Source: WTGU01 sp965242855 (GTDB lineage Bacteria > Pseudomonadota > Alphaproteobacteria > UBA828). Taken from it: a DNA stretch of 64,000 nt. A program made the translations under genes and the position numbers. The notes beneath the pieces are model-generated. The model worked only from the letters and a program-made list of their open reading frames with translations. It had not been told where the DNA came from and searched no databases. Shown piece by piece: positions 47,701 to 52,743 of the stretch; the stretch's first letter is position 1; every line of letters starts with the position of its first letter. Where the stretch lies: contig OZ251509.1 of NCBI GenBank assembly GCA_965242855.1, positions 744,001 to 808,000 of the forward strand. Reading direction: 5' to 3'.

Positions 47701-50168
47701 CCACCCTGACCCTGGAGGACGACGACGAGAAGGGGTTGGCGTTCGTGCCGGCGGAGTTCCTGGCCGTGACGGCGGGCGGCTCCACCTCCTACACGGTGGC
47801 GCTCACCAGCGAGCCGACCGGGCCGGTGACGGTGACGGTTCCCCAAGGCGGCGATGCCGCGCCGTCGCCGTCGTCGCTGACCTTCACCGCGGCGGACTGG
47901 GGGACGGCGCAGGCGGTGACGGTGACGGCGGCGCCGGACGATGCCGACGACTATGCGGATGCAGCGACGCCGCTGATCCACAACGCGGCCGGCGGCGGCT
48001 ATGCCGGCGTGACGGTGACGGTCTCGGTGGCGGTGATGGGCGATACGGTGGTGGCGGTGATACCCGGGGCCGACAACGATTACGGCATCGAGGGCCGGCG
48101 GGTAACGGTGAGAGCCGAGGCCGGGGTGCCGAAAGGGATCGAACTGGACTTGAAGGGTCTGGGCGCAGGCGAGGACCTGACGCTCACTCTCACCCCGAAT
48201 GTCGCCCCGGATGTGATCGCACGGGCGGCGGTTGACGAGTTCAGCTTTGGGCCGGAAGGGTCGCGGACGGTGGTGGACATCGCTGTCTCCTCCGCGCCGG
48301 CGTCGGAGGTGCGCGTCTGCCTTCCGGTGCAAGACGAGCTGCGGGCTGCGGCGCGAGGCCGGCGGGATGCGGCGCAAGGCCGGCCGTTGCTGCTGCTGCA
48401 TTACGACGGCAGCGCCTGGACGGGGACCGAGGGAGAGTCGGGGACCGGCGGCGCGATCTGCGCCCGCGTGGCGGCGTTCTCGCCCTTCGCGGTGGGTTAC
48501 AAGGACACGCGGCCGGCGTTCCCAGCGTTCCAGAAAGAGTTCGTCTGGACGGTGGACGAGGCCATCGAGCCGGTGATGCTGCCGGTGGCGACGGGCGGCG
48601 ACGGGACGCCGATCTACGCCCTGCTGCCGAGCGACGACCTGCCGCCCGGCATCGTGAGGAACGGTCACCGGCTGTCGGGAACGCCGACGGAACCGCTGGA
48701 GCCGCCGCGGACCTATCGCTGGACGGCGACGGACTTGGACGGCGAGGGCCAGCGTGCGGAGGTGACCTTCACCATCGAGGTGCGGCCGGCGCTGGAGCAG
48801 GCGCGCGCGCGGCTGAAGGCGATCAACGAGTCGATCCTGCCGGAACTGTCGCGGGCGCAGTGGGGAAGCGTGGTGGAGGCGGTGACGGGGCGTCTGGCGG
48901 GTCCGGGAGCGAATGGCGGGCTGATGGCGTCGGTAGCGGAGGCGCTGAAGGCGCAGGAGGGGGCGCAGGACGGTGACGGTCTGTCGTGGCGGGAGGTCGT
49001 GAACGGCCGGACCTTCCAGCTCGGGCTGGACGAGAGCGGCGCGGACGCCGGCGGTTCGGGCGGCGGCGTGGCGGTGTGGGGCGCGGGCGAGGGTCGCGCA
49101 CTGTCTCTGGACAAGGAGGCGCTGGAATGGTCGGGCGATGCGTACTCCGTGCTCGTGGGGGCGGACGGCAGGCTGACGCGCGCCCTGCGTGCGGGGGTTG
49201 CGGCGTCGTGGTTCGAGAGCCTCATCAAGTACACGGACCGGAGCGAGGACGCGGCGATCACGGGCGCGCACGAGAGCCGGATGCAGGCGATCCATCCCTA
49301 TCTGGGCTGGTCGGGTGACGACGGGTCGCGCCTGTGGGGGGTGTTGGGCTACGGGGTTGGGGAGATCGAGATCACGGACGTGGAGGTGTTGGAGCGTTTC
49401 GGGGTTCAGACGAGCGACAGCGAACTCCTGGCCGCGGCGGCTGGTGGCGCGGTGCGGGTGGTGTCGGAGGGCGCGCTGACGGTTGACGTGAAGGGCGCAC
49501 TGGAGGCGACGCGGTACGCGGTCGAGGACAACGGCGTCGCCATCGCGGCGGTGTCGGTTGAGACGCTGCGGCTTCGTCTGTCGGTGGAGGGGAGCCGGGC
49601 TTACGTGCTGGAGGGCGGCGGTTTGCTGGTTCCCTCGCTGGAGGTCGGGGTTCGCTGGGACGGCGGCGACGGCGAGACGGGGGACGGGATAGAGATTGGC
49701 GGCGGCGTGTCGTGGTCGTCCGGCGGCTGGTCGGCGGAGGTGCACGGGCGCGGGTTGGCGGCGCATGAGAGCGGGTTGGGCGAATGGGGCGCGGGCGGCG
49801 CGTTGCGGTTGGATACGGGCGGCGACGGTCGTGGGCTGTCCTTGAGCCTCCTGCCCTCGTGGGGTGCTGTGGAGAGCGGCCTTTCGCGTCTGTGGCAAGA
49901 GGGCGTGACGGTGCGCGCGCCCGGCGCCGCGCCGGCGGCTGCGCGCCTGGAGGCGGTGTTGGGCTACGGCTTCGGGGTGCTCGGTGGGTCCGGAGTGGCG
50001 ACGCCCTATGTGGGCTTCGGGCTTGAGGAGGGGGACGCGCGCCGCTACCGCGTGGGCACCCGCCTGGGCCTGGGCGACAGCCTCGATCTCTCCCTCGAAG
50101 CCGAACGCAAGGAAGGCGACGCCGCCCCCGACCACGGCGCCAAACTCGACATCCACATGCGCCGGTAG
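29751..50168 (+). CDS. Giant repetitive autotransporter-like surface protein (about 6,805 residues)
   Basis: One uninterrupted frame of 20.4 kb. The GTG at 29751 (GAGG eight bases upstream) gives a signal peptide (MLRRALGRGFCAAALAGMAL, cleavage after about residue 38). Residues about 200-300 and 435-525 are putative Ig-like domains (LPTGLALNTS, LPDGLAFAAATRTLSG). A Calx-beta domain follows (about 525-640), then about 45 beta-sandwich repeats of 90-120 residues to about 6100, each with ISETGG...VTATLSGKSSEAVTVTV...TLTIAAG...LTLTDDE. About eight are a second type with EPTGNVV and TFTSTNWNTAQTVTLTG. Near 6255 is another Ig-like domain; the last 300 or so residues form a beta-barrel ending LDIHMRR. 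Likely a secreted, cell-anchored adhesin. No RTX repeats, and no type I secretion genes nearby. The Asp-rich linkers suggest calcium binding. Confidence 0.88.
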   Translation: MLRRALGRGFCAAALAGMALASAFTMALVGGAPEAAAHVGNSHAGTTHTDSFSIYRRGHQLDNPRIVSRPASGDTYWPGETVTVLVPWGWANQASISVNSVGTVHLVLSVGNTTRTLTGKWEDRERRYGLGNTSFRRLYFDYVVRKGDRDTDGVSLAENALSSPGRSESGIRGTSGSSFRQFELQKLLHGFTAQAGHKVDTPAPSFSGVSGPTVTLYTGGSVNYRLPQIANADAAHDVSYSVTPALPTGLALNTSTAAITGSHSSASARGNYTLRATDGFGRTADLAFTLAVSTDVGIESISITSNPGADETYGKNGTFGTDDNITVRVDFTNRLGTVITGNLHLDIRIGANTRRASNPTFNSADSNLWDKLDFSYAVQESDWDGDGISFPANPMGGGKTGSLRFHTSGLGGGDNRVNRNFGAIPNDSGHKVRGRQTTPTFGSTASPAYSWVRSNAVSQQLPAATQGDGGVTYSVKEALPDGLAFAAATRTLSGAPTTAQAAANYTLVATDGDGDKAELRFSIEVQGLSFSISSPSVTEGAAGETAALDYEVSLNRAPGRQVTVEYAAAADPGTASSGSDYTAFAGDTLTFASAETSKTVTVTATGDALDEPNETIRIALSNPSGATLGSASTGVGTITDDDPTPVLSLSLSEPDGGRAGAIAESGAGNATTVTARLRGGTSGEAITVTVAATSVYAALAADGGFALSAARTLTIAAGSTASAGVVTITAVDDAIDSTDKSATVSGRVAGGHGLVLAPSSLTLSITDDDAQPTSALVLTPASISETGGVATVTATLSNPSAAAVTLTVAAAPGTGAAVGDYTLSSANTLTIAAGQTTSAGTVTVTANPNAVDSADKGVTISATASGSPGAADPPDATLAIRDDDGAPTVSLVLSSSSVSENGGAATVTAALSGTSSQAVTVTVSAAAVSSSGAAVGDYTLTGTTLTIAANATASAGTVTVTANDNAVDSPDKRVTVTGAATGGNGVADPASLTLTLADDEATPTARLALSQASIAEAGGVSSVTATLSGASSAAVTVTVSAAPGTNAAADDYTLSSANTLTIAAGNTASVGAVTVTAEPDTADSADKRVTISGQAAGGNGIADPAAATLTIVDDDALPTVTLALSSATIVESGAGNVATVTAALSHPSGEAVEVAVSVSPTPPAAASDFGLSANRTLTIAAGDMASVGVVTVTAVDNAVEAPDKRLRVSGEAVGGRGVADPADVTLTIADEDAMLTATLALSASSIAENGGVSAVSATLDQASRTAVTVTVTPVSGVYTVGSDSTIVIAAGQTSNAGDTATITAVNDTVHQGAAGRSTTVTGAAVTDLGAVSVTGATLTLTDDEALPTVTLALSPTSISEGGGVATVTARLSGASSAPATVTVAAAPGTGAVAADYTLSANKALTIAAGATASAGVVTITAVNNDVAAADKTVTVTGAAAGGHGLANPASVTLTITDNESGTPTGDDRRWGQSHNYDVTTASLLGKTAPQTIAVDAPSTEDGSRRQVWACAHRTVRQRSPGPAPTEGAVCRQATGAGWSRMIRLTQAMIDNDGVVVLVTDTIRGGQGGNLTNFFYAEWVPIVALPRATLALSSSWIAENGGVATVTATLDKAALSAATVTVAAAPGSGATAGDFSLSGAATLTFATGATVSSGAVTVTAVDDMTRAPDKSVTVSGTVNGDVKAPRAVTLTIADDDATRTATLSLSASSIAENGGVSAVSATLDRASRTAVTVTVTPVAGVYTVGSDSTIVIAAGQTSNAGDTATITAVNDTVHQGAAGRSTTVTGAAVTDLGAVGVTGATLTLTDDEALPTVTLALSSASISEGGGVTTVTATLSGKSGAAATVTVAAAPGTGAAAADYALSANDTLTIAAGATVSAGVVTITAVNNDVAAANKTVTVTGAAAGGHGMANPASVTLTITDNDSLPSTTTWRNPRLGSSNDWDVTTASLLGKTASQPIAFTGTYAAHIVDVWACANRTISQATAFSSDAPGAGSGPRRCTMLTDNTRPSAISLTQAMIDNDGVVILLTYSSGANKVQYVYAEWVPIVALPRATLALSSSWIAENGGAATVTATLDKAALSAATITVAAAPGSGATAGDFSLSSATTLTFATGATASTGAVTVTAVDDTTHTPDKSVTVSGAVNGDVNAPRAVTLTIADDDATLTATLSLSASSIAENGGVSAVSATLDQASRTAVTVTVTPVSGAYTVGPDSTIVIAAGQTANAGDTADITAVNDTVHQGGAGRSITVTGAAVTDLGAVGVTGAELTLTDDETLPTVALALSASSISETGGETTVTATLSGKSSEAVTLTVSASPGSGTDFTQTGTTLTIAAGATVSAGAVTVTASGNDVHSGNKPVTVSAAATGGNDVAAPPSLTLTLTDDETLPTVALSLSPASISENGGVASVTATLSGKSSEAVTVTVGAAAGTGAADADFDLSAAKTLTIAAGATASSGDVTVTANDNDVHSGNKSVTVSGAVTGGNDVAAPSSLTLTLTDDETLPTVALSLSPSSISETGGVASVTAALSGASSEAVTVTVGAAAGAGAVAADFGLSAEKTLTIAAGATASSGDVTITANGNDVDSPDKSVTVSGAVTGGNDVAAPTNVTLTLTDDETLPTLTLALSSSSVSETGGKTTVTATLSGKSSEALTVTVGAAAGTGAVAADFALSAAKTLTIAAGATASAGTVTVTANGNLVDTNDKSVTVSAAVAGGHGVAAPSNVTLTLTDDDTAGVTFNPTAMTLTEEGASKTFTMVLDTEPPGPGFVSVGLYPDVGLALQGDSTFSPMRGLVYTFAVSSWSTPQTVSVNASADADHQDNTLRLRYVVADYGLGDVGRNVAHAQRPVAVTVTVEDDDKPVVTLALSESSISENGGVATVTATLDKAASEGATVTVSASPGSGTDFTQTGTELTIAAGATASAGVVTITASDDDADAPDKEVTVSAAVDGGDGASDPDDVTLTLTDDEAAPGVTLTLSSSSIAENGGETTVSAALSHPSSADTTVTVTAATGFYTVGSDAAIVISAGDTVTAGDTATVEAVDDDVHQGAGGRPTTVTATAANDQGAGNVSGAALTLTDDETLPTVTLALSSSSISETGGVASVTATLSGKSSEAVTVTVGAAAGTGAAAADFDLSAAKTLTIAAGSTASAGTVTVTANGNDVDSPDKSVTVSGAVDGGNNVAAPSNVTLTLTDDETLPTVTLSLSPSSISETGGVSSVTATLSGKSSEAVTVTVAAAAGAGAAAADFDLSAAKTLTIAAGSTASAGDVTITANGNDVDSPDKSVTVSGVVDGGNNVAAPSNVTLTLTDDETLPTVTLALSSSSISETGGETTVTATLSGKSSEAVTVTVGAAAGTGAAAADFDLSAANTLTIAAGSTASAGAVTITANGNDVDSPDKSVTVSGAVDGGNNVAAPSDVTLTLTDDETLPTLALALSSSSISETGGVATVTATLSGASSEAVTVTVAAVAGTGAVAADFDLSAANTLTIAAGSTTSAGAVTVTANGNNVHSPDKSVTVSGAVDGGNNVLAPSSLTLTLTDDDVAALSLLLSDPISGQPDTIKELATAPGSERMTTVTARLSVPASAAVTITVSATKGTNAAADDFTLSAAKTLTIAAGATASTGAVTITAVDDRIDSIVDDTVAGKKVVVAGVASSTLLLADPADVELLIWEDDRAALVTAPAFPRCRRAPCPVWLSVAEGASESFTVKLNSEPTTNIVVAVKSSDSAEGQVSSGAGAAAASTRLTFTATNWETAQTVTLHGVVDDAVDGDGDYTLRLFPDSPDEATDAYHVIGGASVRPQTVRTTDVDTAGLAVSESTLTVTEGGAEQTFTVKLTSKPAAAVTVTATSADGDEVRLARNAGDADARAFAASKELVFDADDWSDAQTLRVTAVDDDRDDPASLSVAITLDAASGGDSHYDGLDDETVDVTKNDDDPTPTVTLARSPSAISETGGTTTVTATLSGKSDDAVTVTVAAAPGTGAAAADFDLSTAKTLTIAAGATASVGVVTVTANGNDVDSPDKQVTISGAVAGGHGLLSNPSNVTLTLTDDETLPTVSLALSSSSISETGGAATVTATLSGASSEAVTVTVAAVAGTGAVAADFGLSAAKTLTIAAGGTTSAGTVTVTANGNDVHSGNKSVTVSATAVGGNGVAAPSNVTLTLADDEALPTVTLALSSSSISETGGVSSVTATLSGKSSEAVTVTVAAAAGTGATAADFDLSAAKTLTIAAGGTTSSGAVTVTANGNDVHSGDKSVTVSGVAVGGNGVAAPSNVTLTLTDDETLPTVTLALSSTSIPETGGVSSVTATLSGKSSAAVTVTVGAAAGTGAVAADFDLSAAKTLTIAAGGTTSAGVVTITANGNTVDSPNKSVTVSGMVAGGNNVAAPSNVTLTLTDDDALPTATLLLSAAAIDESGASNVTTVTARLNHGSSDPVTVTVSLSPVSSTGAVAGDYTLSSTATLTIAAGASASAGLVTVTAVDNDVDAPNRQVTVSGTADGGRGVADPAGKTLTIRDDDGAPGVTLSLSVTSIFENSQSSAVSATLSHPSSAATTVTVTPVAGAFTAPSGTGRQIVFTAGNTTSSHTVPITSVDNDVDEPDRMATVTATVANDQGAGSVTNATLTIRDNETTPTVTLSVNPTSISESGATATVSATLSGKSSQPTTVTVTAQANVFTAPSGAAGRIVIAAGQTANASDTVVVTAVDNDVDAADNPVTVAATADNGHGVGTVAGASLTFTDDDVAGLAVSPTTTTSSRLRTTEAGGTDTFTVALESEPTGNVELDLASSDTTEGAVSPSSLTFTSTNWNTAQTVTLTGQDDAVADGNQDYQATLTVDQANTADAVYDALPAVTVYAANVDDEFGLDVGAVTGQATEAGGQATFPVKLLTQPAQAVTVTVSSRDSGEGRVSPSSLIFGTANWGVNQTVTVTGLNDAIDDGTVTWQVRLDPASGDSNYNALANVDVSVTTTDDDGPPAVTLALSPSSIDESGTASTAAVRATLSRPSSAATTVTVTAVSGFYTVASGAGATIVIAANATTSTDTASITAVDNTTDEPDRTPTVTATVANDRASADSTTMAVTGGALTIRDDDAAPNATLSLNPATVAENGGTSAVSATLSHRSSAATTVTVTAVSGFYTVGSDATIVIPAGDTTAASDTAAITAVNNDIDEPNRTATVTATLGNSQGTGGVTGATLTLTDDETLPTATLVLSSASISEAGGVSTVTARLSGRSSAAVTLTVSAAAGTGAVSGDFSQTGTTLTIAAGSTASAGRVTVRANDNMAATGSKQVTVSATAAGGNGVANPSNAALTLTDDDTPQVTLALSSSSIGENGGAATVTATLDRISAVAVTVTVAAAPVSPAVATDFTLSSANTLTFAANATTSSGVVTITAANNDTDAPNKQVTVSGTSSDSLNLTNDPPSVRLTITDDDAAPGATLSLSDASIAENGGTSAVSAALSHPSSAATTVTVTAVLGSFTVPSGAAGYVVIAAGDTTAASDTVTITAVNNDVDEPNRMATVTAALANDQGAGSVIAVTLTLEDDDATPTAALSVNPGSIPENGGTAAVSATLSGRSSQPTTVTVTAQANVFTVAPGAGGTIVVPAGATTSSDTATVTAVNNDVDAADNVVTVAGTAANGHGVTAAATGASLTITDDDVAAIALSAGATTADRVRTSEDGSADTVDVTLATRPTGNVVIDVASTNTAQGTVSPPQLTFTASNWNTAQTVTLTGVDDPPPGSADGSQTYEATLTVNQANTVDANYDALPVVTIYAINLDDEYGLNISNVTGQASEGGGAATFTVALNTRPSAAVTVSVTSRDASEGRVAPASLVFGTGNWSRAQRVTVTGVDDAIDDGDITWRVRLNPASGDPDYNGLASENVQVTTRDDDDAPTVTLVLSQDVIAENGGVTTVTATLSHPSSAATTVTVGTTAVAPAVAGDFAQTGTTLTIAANATTSTGVVTVTAVNDDIDAENKQVRVAAPTVANDRASADSTAMAVTAATLTLEDDDEKGLAFVPAEFLAVTAGGSTSYTVALTSEPTGPVTVTVPQGGDAAPSPSSLTFTAADWGTAQAVTVTAAPDDADDYADAATPLIHNAAGGGYAGVTVTVSVAVMGDTVVAVIPGADNDYGIEGRRVTVRAEAGVPKGIELDLKGLGAGEDLTLTLTPNVAPDVIARAAVDEFSFGPEGSRTVVDIAVSSAPASEVRVCLPVQDELRAAARGRRDAAQGRPLLLLHYDGSAWTGTEGESGTGGAICARVAAFSPFAVGYKDTRPAFPAFQKEFVWTVDEAIEPVMLPVATGGDGTPIYALLPSDDLPPGIVRNGHRLSGTPTEPLEPPRTYRWTATDLDGEGQRAEVTFTIEVRPALEQARARLKAINESILPELSRAQWGSVVEAVTGRLAGPGANGGLMASVAEALKAQEGAQDGDGLSWREVVNGRTFQLGLDESGADAGGSGGGVAVWGAGEGRALSLDKEALEWSGDAYSVLVGADGRLTRALRAGVAASWFESLIKYTDRSEDAAITGAHESRMQAIHPYLGWSGDDGSRLWGVLGYGVGEIEITDVEVLERFGVQTSDSELLAAAAGGAVRVVSEGALTVDVKGALEATRYAVEDNGVAIAAVSVETLRLRLSVEGSRAYVLEGGGLLVPSLEVGVRWDGGDGETGDGIEIGGGVSWSSGGWSAEVHGRGLAAHESGLGEWGAGGALRLDTGGDGRGLSLSLLPSWGAVESGLSRLWQEGVTVRAPGAAPAAARLEAVLGYGFGVLGGSGVATPYVGFGLEEGDARRYRVGTRLGLGDSLDLSLEAERKEGDAAPDHGAKLDIHMRR
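33481..36261 (+). repeat. Higher-order tandem repeat of about 1.39 kb inside the giant gene
   Basis: The marker CGTCGATTGCGGAGAACGGC occurs at 33481, 34870 and 36262, giving periods of 1,389 and 1,392 bases (463 and 464 codons). Each full period holds three beta-repeats plus a distinct module of about 120 residues with YDVTTASLLGK/WDVTTASLLGK, VWACA and LTQAMIDNDGVV. The modules carry Cys, which is rare elsewhere in the protein. A third partial period follows. Confidence 0.8.
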
Positions 50169-50256
50169 CCGCGCCCCGCGCGAAGCCCGTTGCCGTGCTC
50201 CCGTCCGGCCCCGCCCGATGCGCGCCGGGAGCGCGCCGGGGCGTCCGCTTCTAATC

Positions 50257-50284
50257 TTGACTTTGCGGCGAGCCTCAAGAGAAT
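50257..50284 (+). promoter_or_regulatory. Weak promoter candidate before the amide-transport operon
   Basis: TTGACT (50257-50262) is followed after 16 bases by GAGAAT (50279-50284). The -35 is good, the -10 poor. It lies 70-95 bases before the start of the binding-protein gene in an otherwise unremarkable 184-base gap. Confidence 0.3.
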
Positions 50285-50352
50285 GCGGGCCGCGGTCCGC
50301 CCTGCGGGCACCGAGGAGTGAACGAGAGCGAAGAGCGAGGGAGGTTTCCGAC

Positions 50353-51696
50353 ATGCGAGTGAACCGGCGCACGATTCTGAAGGGCGCGGTAGCGGGGGCG
50401 GCCGGCGTGGCTGCCGGGTTCCCGCACTTCTACGTCAAGGATTTCGGGCAGGCTTGGGGCGCGAAGCCCTGGATCACCAGCGACGACGACATCAAGGTGG
50501 GCCTCCTGTGGTCGCAGACGGGCAACCTGTCCGTGGTCGAGAACGATTCGACCCAGGTCTCCCTGTTCGCGATCGACAAGCTCAACGCCGCGGGTGGCAT
50601 CGCCGGCAAGCAGATCGAGCCGGTGGTCGTAGACGCCAAGTCCGACATCAAAGTCTATTCGGAGAAGATCACGCAGCTCATCCTGAGGGACCGCGTGGTG
50701 TCCGTCCACGGCAGCTACACCTCGGCCAGCCGCCGCGCGGTCATGCCGATCGTCATGAAGTGGGACCACCTCTACTACTACCCGACCTGCTACGAAGGCC
50801 GGGAGTGCATGCAGAACATCATCAACACCGGCCCGCTCGCCAATCAGCACTCGTTCGACTTGGTGCCGTTCATGGTGAAGAACTTCGGCCCGAAGACCTA
50901 TCTGGTCGGCTCCAACTACATCTGGCCGAAGGAATCGAACAAGAACGTCAAGGTCTGGCTGGAGCGCGCCGGCGGCGAGGTGCTGGGCGAGGACTACATC
51001 CCGCTGGGCGGCTCCGAGTTCGCGCCGGTCTTCAACAAGATCCGCCAGCAGCAGCCCGACTGGATCATGTCGACCGTGGTCGGCGATTCCGACATCGCCC
51101 TGCACCGGCAGTTCCTGCAGGAGGGCTTCAAGTCCGACAAGACCCCGATCGCCTCGCTCACCACCGGCGAGATCGAGACCCGCGCCATGGGCAACGAGGC
51201 GGGCGCCGGGCATTTCCTGTCGGCGCCCTACTTCCAGACGCTCCAGAACCCCACCAACCAGAAGTTCGTGGAGGAGTATCTGACGAGCCCCTACGGCGGC
51301 GGCGGCGTCACCCACTACAACATGGAAGAGACCTATCTCGGCATCCTGGTGTGGGCGAAGGGCGTCGAGCGCGCCCTGGAAGAGACCGGCGGCGACTGGG
51401 AGGCGATCACGCCGCGGATGATCCGCGACGTGAGCGGCAACTGGCGTGACCAGGGCCCGGTGATGCTGACCGATGAGGAGAGCCCGGAAGGCAAGGTCTG
51501 GATCGACCCGGACAATTTCAACATCTGGTTGAAGCCCAAGATCGGCCAGTGCGGCGCGGACGGGCAGTTCACCATCGTGCGCCAGGCGGATGAGCACGTG
51601 GGGCCCGATCCCTTCGCGATCTACCCCGAGCGCGGCGTCTGCAAGGCGGACGGCCTCCACCGGCCCGACGGCACGGTGCAGAAGGACGTTCTCTGA
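50353..51696 (+). CDS. Urea/short-chain amide ABC transporter substrate-binding protein (UrtA/FmdD-like)
   Basis: A 447-residue periplasmic binding protein. The N-terminus has a twin-arginine-like signal (MRVNRRTILKGAVAGAAG), and the mature part begins DDIKVGLLWSQTGNLSVVEN, the UrtA/AmiC-type opening. KLNAAGGIAGKQIEPVVVDA, TCYEGRECM and HYNMEETYLGI are family motifs; YEGxE contributes to the amide pocket in UrtA-type proteins. GGAGG lies about ten bases before the ATG. It starts a run of five transporter genes followed by dimethylformamidase-like genes, so the ligand is more likely a small amide than urea; no urease gene is present. Confidence 0.88.
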   Translation: MRVNRRTILKGAVAGAAGVAAGFPHFYVKDFGQAWGAKPWITSDDDIKVGLLWSQTGNLSVVENDSTQVSLFAIDKLNAAGGIAGKQIEPVVVDAKSDIKVYSEKITQLILRDRVVSVHGSYTSASRRAVMPIVMKWDHLYYYPTCYEGRECMQNIINTGPLANQHSFDLVPFMVKNFGPKTYLVGSNYIWPKESNKNVKVWLERAGGEVLGEDYIPLGGSEFAPVFNKIRQQQPDWIMSTVVGDSDIALHRQFLQEGFKSDKTPIASLTTGEIETRAMGNEAGAGHFLSAPYFQTLQNPTNQKFVEEYLTSPYGGGGVTHYNMEETYLGILVWAKGVERALEETGGDWEAITPRMIRDVSGNWRDQGPVMLTDEESPEGKVWIDPDNFNIWLKPKIGQCGADGQFTIVRQADEHVGPDPFAIYPERGVCKADGLHRPDGTVQKDVL

Positions 51697-51823
51697 CCGG
51701 CTCCGCGCGATTCGAGGCCCGTCGGGGCGGAGGGGGTTTCCCTCCGCCCCGTTCGGCCCCGACCGGCGGGAGCGCGGCGGCGGGGCCGGCGGAAGGGCAT
51801 GAGAGGGGGAGAGACGGGATCGC

Positions 51824-52726
51824 ATGAGCGTCCACGACTTCTGGACACCGTTCGCCGCCGAACCGTTCATCAACGCCTTGATCATCGGGCTCAGCCTCGC
51901 GAGCATCTGGCTCGTCGCGGCGCTCGGCCTGACGATCATCTACGGCACCATGGGCGTCATCAACATGGCCCATGGCGAGTTCATCATGCTCGGCGCCTAC
52001 TTCACGTGGATCCTGCAATATTTCGGCGGGTTCCCGTGGCTGCTCTGCCTGCCGATCTCGTTCTTCCTGGTGGCCTTCATCGGCTGGCTGGTCGAACGCG
52101 GGCTCATACGCCATCTCTATGACCGACCATTGGATACGCTCCTCGCCACCTGGGGCGTCTCGCTGGTCTTCATCCAGAGCATCCGGCTGATCTTCGGCGG
52201 CGAGCCGCAATACGTGGCGGTGCCGGACTGGCTGACCAGCGTGATGGTGATCGAGTTCGTGCACGTGCCGTGGCTGCGCATCTTCATCTTCTTCGCGGCG
52301 CTGGCGTTGGTGGCCGTCACCTGGGCGATCCTGTTCAAGAGCAATATCGGCATCCAGGTCCGCGCCGTCATGCAGCACCCGCAGATGGCGGCGTCCTTCG
52401 GCATCAACGCCGGCCGCATCTACGGGCTCACCTTCGCCTACGGGGCGGGGCTGGCCGGTATCTCCGGCTCCATGTTCGCGGGTCTCAAGACGATCTTCCC
52501 GGATATGGGCCTGGGCTACGTGGTCGAGGCGTTCCTGGTGGTGGTGACCGGCGGCGGCGAGCTCTTCGGCAGCTTGGCGACGGCCGGCATCATGGGCGAG
52601 ATGTTCTCGATCTTCTCGTACTTCACCAACGATACCTTCGCGCGCTTCGTCCTGTTCATCCTGATCGTGATCTTCCTCCGGTTCCGCCCGCAGGGGATCT
52701 TCGCGCCGAGCATGGCGCGACGCTGA
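51824..52726 (+). CDS. Urea/amide ABC transporter permease UrtB-like
   Basis: A 300-residue inner-membrane permease of the LivH/UrtB family with about eight helices. Motifs are LGLTIIYGTMGVINMAHGEFIMLGAY near the N-terminus, GVSLVFIQSIRLIFGGEP, the cytoplasmic coupling loop MQHPQMAASFGINAGRIYGLTFAYGAGLAG, and ELFGSLATAGIMGE. It pairs with the LivM/UrtC-type permease that follows. The ATG lies 127 bases after the binding-protein gene; that gap holds no gene. Confidence 0.93.
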   Translation: MSVHDFWTPFAAEPFINALIIGLSLASIWLVAALGLTIIYGTMGVINMAHGEFIMLGAYFTWILQYFGGFPWLLCLPISFFLVAFIGWLVERGLIRHLYDRPLDTLLATWGVSLVFIQSIRLIFGGEPQYVAVPDWLTSVMVIEFVHVPWLRIFIFFAALALVAVTWAILFKSNIGIQVRAVMQHPQMAASFGINAGRIYGLTFAYGAGLAGISGSMFAGLKTIFPDMGLGYVVEAFLVVVTGGGELFGSLATAGIMGEMFSIFSYFTNDTFARFVLFILIVIFLRFRPQGIFAPSMARR

Positions 52727-52743
52727 GCGGGGGCGTGGGCGGC

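Noticed and set aside
29751..50168. CRISPR-like or tandem DNA repeat array
   Set aside because: The periodicity is about 300 bases and in frame, encoding protein repeats; there are no short identical repeats with unique spacers.
29751..50168. RTX adhesin secreted by a type I system
   Set aside because: No GGxGxD nonapeptide repeats at the C-terminus, which instead looks like a barrel; no ABC exporter, membrane fusion or TolC gene nearby.
37212..50372. A minus-strand open frame of 4,386 codons opposite the giant adhesin
   Set aside because: It is Arg/His-rich, lacks any domain, and mirrors the repeats of the sense gene. In very GC-rich repetitive DNA a lack of stops repeats with the unit, so such frames arise without selection.
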